Assembly (NCBI RefSeq): GCF_022496765.1
Contig: NZ_VANV01000028.1
Coordinates: forward strand, 1 to 64,000
DNA: 64,000 bases
Reading direction: 5' to 3'
From: Acidaminobacter sp. JC074
GTDB taxonomy: Bacteria > Bacillota > Clostridia > Peptostreptococcales > Acidaminobacteraceae
Positions 41,382-50,574 of the stretch are shown one piece after another (the first letter of the stretch is position 1; each line of letters starts with the position of its first letter). Made by a program: the position numbers and the translations under genes. A model generated the notes under the pieces. The model saw only the letters and a list, made by a program, of their open reading frames with translations. It did not search any database and had not been told where the DNA came from.

Positions 41382-43355
41382 ATGAATAACAGAGTAAAAA
41401 ATATTGTAATCGTTATTGCGATTACAGCATTTGCTTTGATTGCTTTTCAAAATCTTAGACCGGTTGAACCATCGCCATTCACTTATGACGAGGTTGTTCG
41501 ACAAATAGAAGCTGAAAATGTTACGACGATGCAAATCACTGAAGAAGGATATGCTAGTGGTATCTTAAAAGATGGTAGAACATTTGAAGTTTATGTGCCT
41601 AAGGAACATGATGAGGAATTAGCAAAGTTAACACATGAACTTATTGCAAAAGATGAAAATTTCGAACTGAACGGATTGCCAGTATCACCGTTATCAGGAT
41701 TCGTTAATATATTCTTGTATCTAATTGTGTTTGCTGTAATTATCGTTGTGTGGATGCTGTTTATGCAAAATTCACAAGGCGGCGGCAACAAGGTTATGTC
41801 ATTTGGTAAATCAAAAGCCAAGTTGGTAAAACCTGAAGAAACTAAAAGAATTACTTTTGAAGAAGTTGCTGGTTTAACTGAAGAAAAAGAAGAGATGGAA
41901 GAGGTTGTTGAATACCTTAAAAATCCAAAGAAATTTATTGAAATTGGTGCTAGAATTCCAACAGGTATCCTAATGGTGGGCCCTCCTGGTACAGGTAAAA
42001 CTTATTTATCTCGTGCTGTAGCTGGTGAAGCCAATGTACCTTTCTACAACATGTCGGGTTCTGACTTTGTTGAGATGTTTGTTGGTGTTGGTGCATCGAG
42101 AGTTAGAGACTTATTTGAAACAGCTAAGAAAAATGCGCCTTGTATCATCTTTATCGATGAAATCGATGCAGTAGGTAGAAAGCGTGGCGCTGGTTTAGGC
42201 GGTGGCCATGATGAGAGAGAGCAAACATTAAACCAATTATTAATTGAGATGGATGGTTTCTCTGTAAATGAAGGTGTTATCGTTATAGCAGCGACTAACA
42301 GACCAGACATTCTTGATCCAGCCCTTCTAAGAGCAGGTCGTTTTGATAGAGAAATTACAATTGGTAGACCTGATGTAAATGAACGTGCTGACATCTTAAA
42401 GGTTCATACTAAGAACAAGCCTTTATCAGAAGATGTAGATTTAAGTGTTATTGCAAAAGGTACAACTGGTTTTACGCCAGCAGACCTTGAAAACTTAATG
42501 AATGAAGCGGCGCTTTTAACTGGTAGAAAGAAAGAGCGTACCATTCGTATGGAGACAATCGAAGAAGCTAAGATTAAGGTATTAATCGGTGTTGAGAAGA
42601 AGAGTAGAGTTGTTTCTGACAAAGAAAAGAACTTAACAGCTTACCACGAAGGTGGTCATGCTTTACTGGCTTACTTGTTACCTGAAACAGATCCTGTTCA
42701 CCAAGTAACAATTATTCCTAGAGGTAGAGCTGGTGGCTTTACACTTCAATTACCTGAAGACGATGGTATGTTTAGAACTAAGAAAACAATGTACCATGAC
42801 ATCATCATCAGCTTAGGTGGTCGTGTGGCTGAGAAACTGATCTTAGACGATGTTTCTACAGGTGCAAGTGGCGACTTGAAGCGTGTTTCTCAAATTGCTA
42901 GAGCAATGGTAGAAAAGTATGCATTCAGTGAAAACTTAGCATCAATGGCATTTGATACAAATGATGAAGTCTTCTTAGGTAGAGACATGACTTCTAGACA
43001 ACATTATTCAGAGCATGTAGCTGCTGAGATTGATAGAGAAGTTAGAAAACTTGTAGATGATGCTTACAATAAAGCTGAATCTCTTCTAGAAGAGAATGTT
43101 GATAAGTTACATGATATTGCCAAAGCACTTCTTGAGTATGAGACAATTGACGGTAAAGACTTCACAACGCTTCTTGAGGAAGGTTATGATGCTTTAGTTG
43201 AAAGAAGAGCTCACTTAGAAGAAAAACTTGAAGAAGATAAGAAACTTCAAGCTGAACGTGCTCAAAAGGAAAAAGAAGCAATGGAAAAAATGCTTAAAGA
43301 AAAGAAACCTGAAGAGCAAGTAGAAAAAGAATTAGAAGATATTTTAAATAGTTAA
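41382..43355 (+). CDS. ftsH: ATP-dependent zinc metalloprotease FtsH
   Basis: FtsH is a hexameric membrane protease that removes damaged membrane proteins and short-lived regulators. The 657-residue protein has two membrane segments (about 7-23 and 108-128), an AAA+ domain with Walker A GPPGTGKT near 203, Walker B IIFIDEIDAVGRKRGAG, and the SRH region NRPDILDPALLRAGRFDR. The zinc site is HEGGH near 421 (usually HEAGH), with the third ligand in the TGASGDL region. The C-terminal tail is a charged, glutamate- and lysine-rich coil. The start follows GGGAGGAATTAG. Confidence 0.96.
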   Translation: MNNRVKNIVIVIAITAFALIAFQNLRPVEPSPFTYDEVVRQIEAENVTTMQITEEGYASGILKDGRTFEVYVPKEHDEELAKLTHELIAKDENFELNGLPVSPLSGFVNIFLYLIVFAVIIVVWMLFMQNSQGGGNKVMSFGKSKAKLVKPEETKRITFEEVAGLTEEKEEMEEVVEYLKNPKKFIEIGARIPTGILMVGPPGTGKTYLSRAVAGEANVPFYNMSGSDFVEMFVGVGASRVRDLFETAKKNAPCIIFIDEIDAVGRKRGAGLGGGHDEREQTLNQLLIEMDGFSVNEGVIVIAATNRPDILDPALLRAGRFDREITIGRPDVNERADILKVHTKNKPLSEDVDLSVIAKGTTGFTPADLENLMNEAALLTGRKKERTIRMETIEEAKIKVLIGVEKKSRVVSDKEKNLTAYHEGGHALLAYLLPETDPVHQVTIIPRGRAGGFTLQLPEDDGMFRTKKTMYHDIIISLGGRVAEKLILDDVSTGASGDLKRVSQIARAMVEKYAFSENLASMAFDTNDEVFLGRDMTSRQHYSEHVAAEIDREVRKLVDDAYNKAESLLEENVDKLHDIAKALLEYETIDGKDFTTLLEEGYDALVERRAHLEEKLEEDKKLQAERAQKEKEAMEKMLKEKKPEEQVEKELEDILNS

Positions 43356-43359
43356 TAGC

Positions 43360-43387
43360 AGTCTAGGCTTAGCCTAGACTTGTTTTT
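43360..43387 (+). terminator. terminator after ftsH
   Basis: AGTCTAGGC (43360-43368) pairs perfectly with GCCTAGACT (43372-43380), followed by TGTTTTTT. A second 8-bp hairpin, TATGAAAC with GTTTCATA, follows at 43391-43410. Confidence 0.85.
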
Positions 43388-43456
43388 TGGTATGAAACGG
43401 ATGTTTCATAAGTAACGAAAAGCTCGATGCTTTGAGGGACTTAATTAGGAGTTAGA

Positions 43457-43972
43457 ATGAAGCTGTTTGATATTCTTAAATCAAGGATGGTGCCCTTGTT
43501 TGCCTTGTTTATTTTGTTCATGGTTTTGGTTTTACCCATGACGAGTGATTACATGATGAACAAAGATACACCAGACCCTATGTTGTCTTATACACAAGAG
43601 GATATTATAAAGATTGCAGAAGAATTAGGAGACCAAGGTCGTACAAACTATATTCGGTCAAGACTCTTTATGGATGTCTTATGGCCTCTAGTTTATGCTT
43701 GTACCTTCTACATGATTCTCTGCCTGTTCTATAGAGAAACTAGGTTAAAGTTTCTTGTTATCTTACCACTTATCGGTATGGTTTTTGACTTTTTAGAGAA
43801 CATTTTGATGGTTCATCAAATGCATTTTTATCCAAGTATAAATACTTCGATTATAGCTGTAAGTAGTTTCTTTACAAGCAGCAAATGGTTGATACTTGGT
43901 ATGGTGGCTGTCTTAATGGTTTTAGGATTTGTTTATCAATTTATTAAATATGTTAGACATAATATGAGTTAG
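43457..43972 (+). CDS. unknown four-segment membrane protein
   Basis: The 171-residue protein has hydrophobic segments at about 10-28, 72-92, 97-115 and 140-162. A soluble loop follows the first (SDYMMNKDTPDPMLSYTQED). I do not recognise the family. It stands alone between the ftsH terminator and the fumarase operon. The ribosome site TTAGGAGTTAGA precedes ATG 43457. Nothing in its context assigns a role. Confidence 0.6.
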   Translation: MKLFDILKSRMVPLFALFILFMVLVLPMTSDYMMNKDTPDPMLSYTQEDIIKIAEELGDQGRTNYIRSRLFMDVLWPLVYACTFYMILCLFYRETRLKFLVILPLIGMVFDFLENILMVHQMHFYPSINTSIIAVSSFFTSSKWLILGMVAVLMVLGFVYQFIKYVRHNMS

Positions 43973-44085
43973 ACCCGGTCTGACTCTTTTGTTGTTTTTG
44001 TACAAGCACCTATATGAGATTTGTGGGACTTAGACCTTGTTTTACATTGGGTTTAGCCTTATGATAGTCAAGTAAAGGAGGCGCT

Positions 44086-44928
44086 ATGAGAGAAATTTCT
44101 GTAGAAACCATTATTGACCATGTAAAAGACATGTGTATAGAATCAAATTTTGTGTTGAGTGAAGATATTAAAGAAGCGCTTGATACTTATAAGAGTAAAG
44201 AGGTGTCTGAAACAGGAAAGAATATTCTTTTCGACATCATTCAAAATGCTGAAATTGCTGAAAGTGACAGGGTGCCAATGTGTCAAGACACAGGTATGGC
44301 TGTTGTATTTGTAGAAATAGGACAAGAAGTTTATATAAAGGGTGGTCTTTTAGAAGACGCCATTAATGAAGGTATCAGAAGGGGCTACTCAGAAGGTTAT
44401 TTAAGAAAATCTGTTGTTAAAGATCCTTTAGAAAGAGTCAACACCAAAGACAATACTCCAGGTGTGATTCACTATGAGATAGTCTCAGGTGATCAGTTGA
44501 AAATTACTGTAGCGCCAAAGGGTTTTGGTTCTGAAAATATGTCTAGAATGAAAATGCTTAAACCGTCTGATGGTATTAAGGGGGTAAAAGACTTTGTTTT
44601 AGAGACTGTTTCCTTGGCTGGTCCTAATCCATGCCCACCCATTGTTGTTGGTGTAGGTATTGGTGGTACCATTGAAAAGGCGGCTTTGATTGCCAAGAAG
44701 TCTTTGATGAGAGATATCCGTTCTGAAAATCCTTTAGACCATATATGTCAGTTAGAAAAAGACTTGCTTGAAGGGATCAACAAACTGGGCATTGGCCCTC
44801 AGGGCTTAGGTGGCTTAACTACTTCTCTGGGTGTGAATGTAGAAGTTTATCCAACTCATATTGCTGGACTACCAGTGGTGGTTAACATCAACTGTCATGC
44901 GACCAGACATATGTCGCGAATCATATAG
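44086..44928 (+). CDS. fumA: class I fumarate hydratase, alpha subunit
   Basis: Class I fumarases are oxygen-sensitive 4Fe-4S enzymes interconverting fumarate and malate. In anaerobes the enzyme is split in two genes, as here. The 280-residue alpha subunit has the three cluster cysteines in MCQDTGMAVVF, GPNPCPPIVVGVGIGG and NINCHATRHMS. AGGAGGCGCT precedes ATG 44086. The beta subunit follows 8 bp later and malic enzyme directly after, so malate made from fumarate can go on to pyruvate. L-tartrate dehydratase is a close relative, but the malic enzyme context favours fumarase. Confidence 0.88.
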   Translation: MREISVETIIDHVKDMCIESNFVLSEDIKEALDTYKSKEVSETGKNILFDIIQNAEIAESDRVPMCQDTGMAVVFVEIGQEVYIKGGLLEDAINEGIRRGYSEGYLRKSVVKDPLERVNTKDNTPGVIHYEIVSGDQLKITVAPKGFGSENMSRMKMLKPSDGIKGVKDFVLETVSLAGPNPCPPIVVGVGIGGTIEKAALIAKKSLMRDIRSENPLDHICQLEKDLLEGINKLGIGPQGLGGLTTSLGVNVEVYPTHIAGLPVVVNINCHATRHMSRII

Positions 44929-44936
44929 GGGGTCTT

Positions 44937-45485
44937 ATGAAAAAGAAAATTATACTGCCTCTAACAAAGGAAAAAGTAAAAGACTTAAAATCAGGTGATC
45001 AAGTACTTTTGTCTGGTGTTATCTATACAGGAAGAGATGCTGCCCATAAGAGACTTGTGGAAGCTGTTGAAAATGATGACGTGCCATTTGATTTAAAAGA
45101 TGCCGTGATTTACTATGTAGGACCTGCACCTGCTAAGCCGGGGGCTGTTATCGGTTCATGTGGACCGACAACTTCTTACAGGATGGATGACTTGACGGTA
45201 CCTCTTTTAGAAAAAGGTTTGTCAGGTATGATTGGAAAAGGTCAAAGAAACCAGACTGTTATAGATGCCATGATAAAACACGGTGCTGTTTACTTTGCAG
45301 CCATAGGTGGTGCAGGTGCTTTGATTGCCTCTTCAATCAAGTCTGCTGAGGTCATCGCTTATGATGATCTAGGCACTGAGGCTATTAGAAAATTGGTTGT
45401 TGAAGATTTCCCATGTGTGGTGGTTATTGACTCTGAGGGTCATAATATGTATGATATTGAAAGAAAAAAATATGAGAGGTTATAA
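44937..45485 (+). CDS. fumB: class I fumarate hydratase, beta subunit
   Basis: The 182-residue beta subunit corresponds to the C-terminal part of one-gene class I fumarases. It has LKSGDQVLLSGVIYTGRDAA, the conserved YYVGPAPAKPGAVIGSCGPT, then GMIGKGQRN and YFAAIGGAGALIASSI. It is 8 bp from the alpha subunit, with GGGGGTCTT as ribosome site. Its last base is shared with the first base of the malic enzyme start, giving tight coupling. Confidence 0.9.
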   Translation: MKKKIILPLTKEKVKDLKSGDQVLLSGVIYTGRDAAHKRLVEAVENDDVPFDLKDAVIYYVGPAPAKPGAVIGSCGPTTSYRMDDLTVPLLEKGLSGMIGKGQRNQTVIDAMIKHGAVYFAAIGGAGALIASSIKSAEVIAYDDLGTEAIRKLVVEDFPCVVVIDSEGHNMYDIERKKYERL

Positions 45486-46657
45486 TGGATTACAATAAAT
45501 TAGCATTAGAAATGCACAAGAAGTATCAAGGTAAAATCAGTGTGGAGTCAAAGGTAGAAGTTGCTTCTAAAGATGACTTGTCGACAGCTTATACACCAGG
45601 TGTTGCAGAGCCGTGTAGAGAAATCCATAAGGATAAGAACTTGGTTTATGATTATACATCAAAAGGCAATATGGTTGCTGTAGTTTCAGATGGTACAGCA
45701 GTACTGGGGCTTGGTGATATCGGACCGGAAGCTTCTTTGCCGGTTATGGAAGGTAAGGCTGTTTTATTTAAGAAGTTTGGTGATGTAGATGCCTTTCCAA
45801 TTTGCTTAGATACAAAAGATGTGGATGAAATCGTTAGAACAGTTCAGTTGATGGCGCCTTCTTTTGGTGGTGTTAACTTAGAAGATATTGCGGCACCAAG
45901 ATGTTTTGAAATTGAAAAGAAGTTAAAAGAAGTTTTAGATATTCCAGTCTTTCACGATGACCAACATGGTACAGCCATTGTTACCTTAGCGGGTATCATC
46001 AATGGTTTAAAACTGGCTGGTAAAGATATAAAAGATGTAGAAGTGGTTATTAACGGCGCAGGTTCTGCTGGTGTGGCCATTGCCAAGCTTTTATTGAGTG
46101 TTGGCGTAAAGGATATTGTTTTATGTGACCGTGCAGGTGCCCTTTATGAAGGCATGCCTGGCATCAATGCTGCAAAGGCTGAAATGACCAAAGTAACCAA
46201 TAGAAAGCTTGAAAAGGGTTCTTTAGCAGATGTTATTAAAAACAAGGATATCTTTATAGGTGTATCGGCACCGGGTGTAGTGACGTCTGATATGATTGGC
46301 TCTATGAATGAAAAATCAATTGTTTTTGCCATGGCAAATCCAGTGCCTGAAATTATGCCAGACCAAGCTCAAGAAGGTGGGGCTTTTATCATCGGTACAG
46401 GTCGATCGGATTTTCCTAACCAAGTCAATAATGTGCTTGCTTTTCCAGGTATCTTTAGAGGTGCTTTAGATGTCCGTGCAAGTGACATCAATGAAGAGAT
46501 GAAGTTGGCAGCTGCTTATGCTATTGCAGAAACTTTAGAAGCCCATGAGTTATCGACAGAAAACATCATCCCTAAAGCCTTTGATTTAAGAGTTGGTAAA
46601 CGCGTTGCAAGTGCTGTTGCAGAAGCCGCTAAAAAGTCAGGCGTTTCAAGAATATGA
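45485..46657 (+). CDS. malic enzyme (decarboxylating malate dehydrogenase)
   Basis: The enzyme oxidises malate to pyruvate and CO2 with NAD(P). The 390-residue bacterial short form has LSTAYTPGVAEPCREIH with the catalytic tyrosine, AVLGLGDIGPEASLPVMEGK, the metal-binding VFHDDQHGTA, the dinucleotide site INGAGSAGVAIAKLLL and MANPVPEIMPDQA. Coenzyme preference is not clear from sequence. It is third in the fumA-fumB-mae operon, giving a fumarate-malate-pyruvate route. Confidence 0.93.
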   Translation: MDYNKLALEMHKKYQGKISVESKVEVASKDDLSTAYTPGVAEPCREIHKDKNLVYDYTSKGNMVAVVSDGTAVLGLGDIGPEASLPVMEGKAVLFKKFGDVDAFPICLDTKDVDEIVRTVQLMAPSFGGVNLEDIAAPRCFEIEKKLKEVLDIPVFHDDQHGTAIVTLAGIINGLKLAGKDIKDVEVVINGAGSAGVAIAKLLLSVGVKDIVLCDRAGALYEGMPGINAAKAEMTKVTNRKLEKGSLADVIKNKDIFIGVSAPGVVTSDMIGSMNEKSIVFAMANPVPEIMPDQAQEGGAFIIGTGRSDFPNQVNNVLAFPGIFRGALDVRASDINEEMKLAAAYAIAETLEAHELSTENIIPKAFDLRVGKRVASAVAEAAKKSGVSRI

Positions 46658-46697
46658 TGCAATCTAAGTTTCGATAGTGTAAATTTTCTGAAAACGG

Positions 46698-46726
46698 TTG
46701 CGGATATGAGAACATTGTGATAAAAT
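46698..46726 (+). promoter_or_regulatory. candidate promoter of the AspT-type transporter leader
   Basis: TTGCGG (46698-46703) and TAAAAT (46721-46726) are 17 bp apart. The predicted transcript starts near 46733 and would run through the hairpins described next. Confidence 0.5.
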
Positions 46727-46732
46727 TAACAT

Positions 46733-46851
46733 AGTGATAATTAAATAAGCCTTGCTATTTAACTTGATAGAATGCCCTTCTATCTTAACCATGAATAGGT
46801 GACGGCCATTATATAAGAACTGCGGTTTTTATATTTTGGGTCGTCTTTTTT
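46733..46851 (+). promoter_or_regulatory. structured leader with terminator upstream of the AspT-type transporter
   Basis: A hairpin GATAGAA (46766-46772) with TTCTATC (46778-46784) precedes a long terminator stem: GACGGCC (46801-46807) with GGTCGTC (46839-46845), inner A/T pairs, and a T run to 46851. The arrangement of sensor-like hairpin plus terminator about 100 bp before a transporter gene suggests attenuation. It fits no riboswitch class I recognise. The terminator may also serve the malic enzyme operon. Confidence 0.5.
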
Positions 46852-46950
46852 ATTGTTTTGATTTGGAAAAACGTTCTCACAATCAAATAGCAAAGCATGA
46901 AGGGGTTTAATATCACCATAGAGATAACCAAATAAAGAAAGGGGTAGGTT

Positions 46951-48339
46951 ATGGTTTTTGAAGCAGCAAAATGGATTATGAATCCTTTTGTACTCATGTT
47001 CGTTGCAGTTTTCTCAGGTATGTTGTTTGGGAAAATTCGGTTTGGTAAGTTTAGTTTTGGCGTATCAGGAACATTGTTTACAGGTTTATTGATTGGCTGG
47101 CTGGTAGTAAGATTTGCAAATGGATTTGGTGAAGGAAGTCCTAAATTTTCAGCGGCCCAGAGTTTTTTAGCAAAAGGAATAATACCAAAAGATTTCTTTT
47201 ATTTATTCTTGATATTATTTGTTGCAACAGTAGGTCTGTTAGCAGCAAAAGATATAGGCGCTGTCCTTAAGAAGTATGGTGGTAAGTTTGTAGCCCTTGG
47301 ACTGATCATCACATTTATTGGTGCGGCAGCAACTTATGGTATGACCATCTTAACAACAAAAGTGTTTGAAGGAGACTCTACACCATATGAGGTATCAGGT
47401 GTTTATACAGGCGCCTTAACATCTTCTCCGGGACTTGCAGCAGCAACTGAAACGGCAACAAAACATGCCACAAAGGTGACTGAAGAGTATGCGGGTATGG
47501 ACATGGAAGAAAAGACAAAAGTCTTAAATATGATTGATAAAGATCTTCAGGCAGCTGATTATCCTGAATTAACAGAGGACCTTAAGAAGAGATTTATCCA
47601 AAATGCAGAAGCAGGCATCGGTGTTGGCCATGCAATCGGTTATCCGTTTGGTGTTATCGTGGTAATCATTGCAGTGAACTTCTTCCCTAAAATATTTAAA
47701 ATGGACTTGGAAAAAGAAAAAGCTCAGTTCAAGCAAGAAATGGAAGAAGCAAGAAGTGCTGCAGGTGGTAGAGACATTCCGGAAGTTGATTTTGACTTGA
47801 TTGGTTTGTGTTTATCCATGCTTGTTGGTTACACAATTGGTAAAATCGGTATCGATCTAAGTTTTATAGGCATCGACCAGACTTTCTCACTTGGCTCAAC
47901 GGGTGGTGTTTTAATCGGTTCATTATTACTGGGTTATATCGGTAAGATTGGTCCAATTAGCTTTAGAATGAATTCTAAAATATTAGGTATCGTTAGACAA
48001 TTATCTTTAGCATTCTTCTTAGCAATTGTCGGTCTTAGATATGGTTTTAAAGTGTTTGATGCTTTAGCAGGTTCAGGTTTGACTCTGGCTATTGTTGGCC
48101 TGGTTGTAGGACTTGTAGCTATGCTTGTAGGCTTCTTTATTGGTAAGTATGTATTTAAGATCAACTGGATCATGCTTTCAGGTGCTATCTGCGGTGGTAT
48201 GACTTCTACACCTGGTTTAGGTGCAGCAGTAGATGCAATCGGTACGGATGACCCTGCAGCAGGCTATGGTGCGACCTATCCATTTGCCCTTATTGGTATG
48301 GTATTGTTTACGATTATTTTACACGGTTTACCTATGTAG
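46951..48339 (+). CDS. AspT/YidE-type transporter (aspartate:alanine exchanger family)
   Basis: The 462-residue membrane protein has about ten hydrophobic segments. It carries the family's duplicated motif, GALTSSPGLAAATETA near residue 150 and GGMTSTPGLGAAVDAIGTDD near 425. A hydrophilic charged stretch (about 170-215 and 245-280) replaces the TrkA-C domains of AspT. Relatives exchange carboxylates such as aspartate, alanine or succinate. Its position after fumarase/malic enzyme and before the propionate genes suggests a dicarboxylate or amino acid substrate, which is inference. AAAGGGGTAGGTT precedes ATG 46951. Confidence 0.75.
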   Translation: MVFEAAKWIMNPFVLMFVAVFSGMLFGKIRFGKFSFGVSGTLFTGLLIGWLVVRFANGFGEGSPKFSAAQSFLAKGIIPKDFFYLFLILFVATVGLLAAKDIGAVLKKYGGKFVALGLIITFIGAAATYGMTILTTKVFEGDSTPYEVSGVYTGALTSSPGLAAATETATKHATKVTEEYAGMDMEEKTKVLNMIDKDLQAADYPELTEDLKKRFIQNAEAGIGVGHAIGYPFGVIVVIIAVNFFPKIFKMDLEKEKAQFKQEMEEARSAAGGRDIPEVDFDLIGLCLSMLVGYTIGKIGIDLSFIGIDQTFSLGSTGGVLIGSLLLGYIGKIGPISFRMNSKILGIVRQLSLAFFLAIVGLRYGFKVFDALAGSGLTLAIVGLVVGLVAMLVGFFIGKYVFKINWIMLSGAICGGMTSTPGLGAAVDAIGTDDPAAGYGATYPFALIGMVLFTIILHGLPM

Positions 48340-48395
48340 TGTTCTTGATAAATCACCAAAACTTTGTTAGTATTAGTTGAAAAGTAGGTGATTAT

Positions 48396-48698
48396 TTGAA
48401 GGGTAAAGTATTTGTAACAGGATATGCAAAACTACCACAAGGCATCACAGCAAGTGAAATGTACCATGTTATATGTTTGGGACTCCTTGTTGATAAGAAA
48501 ACAGGCATCGTACTTGATGCGGAGTGTTCTTTGGTAACAAGCCTTGCGAAACGTGTATTTCACGATTTGGTAGTAAACAAAGACTTAAAGAAAATCAATG
48601 ACATTGAAAAGGAGTTTTCAGAAGTTTATTATGGCTCAGCCAAAAAAGCTTTGATATCTGCTTTGAGGACATGTCATGAAAAATATATACAAATTTAG
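48396..48698 (+). CDS. DUF3870-type small protein
   Basis: The 100-residue protein (TTG start at 48396, AGTAGGTG upstream) reads VFVTGYAKLPQGITASEMYH, LGLLVDKKTGIVLDAECSLV and a C-terminal helix YYGSAKKALISALRTCHEKY. This matches DUF3870 proteins, which are often found beside acyl-CoA and carboxylate metabolism genes. No catalytic motif is evident. It is 56 bp after the transporter and may be co-transcribed with it. Function unknown. Confidence 0.7.
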   Translation: MKGKVFVTGYAKLPQGITASEMYHVICLGLLVDKKTGIVLDAECSLVTSLAKRVFHDLVVNKDLKKINDIEKEFSEVYYGSAKKALISALRTCHEKYIQI

Positions 48699-48821
48699 TA
48701 TTTAACTATGTGACTATTTGGGTGAGACAACCTCTTACCTATCCCGTAATCATGTGGCGTTAGATATAAACAAATGTTTATTTCTAGCGCCCTTTTTTTG
48801 CGGCAAAATAAGGAGGATATG
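48699..48821 (+). promoter_or_regulatory. structured leader with terminator upstream of the CoA transferase
   Basis: GGTGAGA can pair with TCTTACC (48721-48739) around CAACC. A strong terminator stem follows: GGCGTTAGA (48756-48764) with TCTAGCGCC (48783-48791), an inner ATAAAC/GTTTAT extension and seven T. The coding start lies 23 bp after the T run. This looks like an attenuator or the end of the upstream operon followed by a weak promoter. Confidence 0.55.
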
Positions 48822-50309
48822 ATGAATAGAATTCGTATGGAATCATTAGAAAATAAGGTTATGACAGCTGAAGCGGCATCTATGTTAATCAAGGATGGCA
48901 TGACGGTGGCAACCAGTGGTTTTACACCTTCTGGCTATCCAAAGTCTGTACCGCTTGCACTTGCAAAACGTGCTGAAGAAGGTGAAAAGATTGGTTTAAC
49001 ACTTGTAACAGGTGCTTCTGTAGGTGATGAACTGGATGGTGCTTGGGCCAGAGCGGGTATTTTAAAAAGAAGATTCCCATATCAAACAAATGCTTCATCA
49101 AGAAACGGTATCAATGATGGTAGTGTTTCTTATCAGGACATGCATCTCAGTCATGTACCACAGTTTATAGAATATGGCTTTCTAGGTAATATTGATGTGG
49201 CTATAATAGAAGCCCTTGCCATTACAGAAGAAGGTGGCATTATTCCAACAACATCTGTCGGTATTTCACCACAGGCTGTTTCTGAAGCAGATATGGTTAT
49301 TGTTGAGATCAACACATCACAATCCATGGCACTTGAAGGTGTTCATGATATTTATACAACTAAGAAACCACCATTTAGACAACCTATTCCTATTACACAT
49401 GCAGGTGACAGAGTTGGTACAACTTTTATACCATGTGACCCTGAAAAGATTGCAGCAATTGTATTTAGTGATATAACCGATAAGGTAAGACCCCTTGGTG
49501 CTATTGACGAGGATTCAAAGAAAATTTCTGGTCATATCATCAAGTTCTTAGAAAATGAAGTGAATGAAGGCAGATTGCCTAATAATTTACTACCGCTTCA
49601 ATCGGGGGTTGGTTCGGTAGCCAATGCAGTTTTAGGTGGCTTACTAGACTCTGACTTCGAAAACTTAACATGTTATACAGAAGTTATACAAGACTCAATG
49701 TTTGATCTTATAGATGCAGGCAAGGTAAGCGTGGCTTCAGGTACGTCATTTACTCCGTCAGAAGAAGGACTGATTAGGTTAAATGAAAACATGGAGCATT
49801 ATGCCAAACACTGTATCTTAAGACCAATGGAAATTTCAAACCACCCAGAAGTTGCAAGACGTCTTGGTGTAATTGCCATGAATACGGCTATTGAGTTTGA
49901 TATTTATGGTCATGTCAATTCAACAAATATCATGGGGTCTAGAATGATGAATGGTCTAGGTGGTTCTGGTGACTTTACTAGAAATGCTTATATTTCAATA
50001 TTTACGACGGTATCGACGGCTAAAAATGGTGATATCTCATCGATTGTACCTTTTGTTTCCCATGTAGACCATACTGAACATGATGTGGAAGTATTTGTCA
50101 CAGAACAAGGTCTTGCTGATGTACGTGGCTTATCACCAAGAGAACGTGCAAGATGTATCATTGAAAACTGTGCACATCCAGACTATAAAGACATGTTATT
50201 TGATTATTTAGAACGTGCTGAAGCGGGTAAGTATAGTCATGAACCTCATATCATGGATGAGTCACATTCATGGCATCATCGTTTCTTAGAAACGGGTTCG
50301 ATGAGATAA
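48822..50309 (+). CDS. acetyl-CoA hydrolase/CoA transferase family (probable propionyl-CoA:succinate CoA transferase)
   Basis: The 495-residue class I CoA transferase has MTVATSGFTPSGYPKSVPLA, the catalytic-glutamate region CYTEVIQDSMFDLIDAGKVS near residue 287, GHVNSTNIMGSRMMNGLGGS and SHVDHTEHDVEVFVTEQGLA. Such enzymes move CoA between succinate, acetate and propionate. Next to methylmalonyl-CoA mutase the most likely reaction is propionyl-CoA plus succinate to propionate plus succinyl-CoA. ATG 48822 is preferred over ATG 48819 because of its 5-base spacing from AGGAGG. Acetate specificity cannot be excluded. Confidence 0.88.
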   Translation: MNRIRMESLENKVMTAEAASMLIKDGMTVATSGFTPSGYPKSVPLALAKRAEEGEKIGLTLVTGASVGDELDGAWARAGILKRRFPYQTNASSRNGINDGSVSYQDMHLSHVPQFIEYGFLGNIDVAIIEALAITEEGGIIPTTSVGISPQAVSEADMVIVEINTSQSMALEGVHDIYTTKKPPFRQPIPITHAGDRVGTTFIPCDPEKIAAIVFSDITDKVRPLGAIDEDSKKISGHIIKFLENEVNEGRLPNNLLPLQSGVGSVANAVLGGLLDSDFENLTCYTEVIQDSMFDLIDAGKVSVASGTSFTPSEEGLIRLNENMEHYAKHCILRPMEISNHPEVARRLGVIAMNTAIEFDIYGHVNSTNIMGSRMMNGLGGSGDFTRNAYISIFTTVSTAKNGDISSIVPFVSHVDHTEHDVEVFVTEQGLADVRGLSPRERARCIIENCAHPDYKDMLFDYLERAEAGKYSHEPHIMDESHSWHHRFLETGSMR

Positions 50310-50424
50310 AGTCAAAAATCAAAATACAGGATTCTGTGTTTAATTAGAAATTTGACGTTTATTAAGCCTATAATAAGGTATTGTGGATAATAGATTTAAA
50401 CATTTAGGCCTGGTTTAGGAAAAC

Positions 50425-50462
50425 GTATACAATTATGAAATGGTCTTAAAGTATACAATTAT
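50425..50462 (+). repeat. 12-bp direct repeat upstream of the mutase operon
   Basis: GTATACAATTAT occurs at 50425-50436 and 50451-50462, spaced 26 bp start to start. The two copies lie about 115-150 bp before the mutase start and may bind a regulator. No factor was identified. Confidence 0.6.
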
Positions 50463-50574
50463 ACTTATGGCAAAAGTGTGAAAAATCAAGGGAATTGTGA
50501 TATCCTATAGGGGATGTATAAGGTGCAAAACTGGGTAAGTTGACGTATCCAGAACAATAAAAGGGAGGCACTCA

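Noticed and set aside
42044..42394. 116-codon leftward ORF inside ftsH
   Set aside because: Antisense shadow of the AAA+ domain; serine-rich with no start signal.
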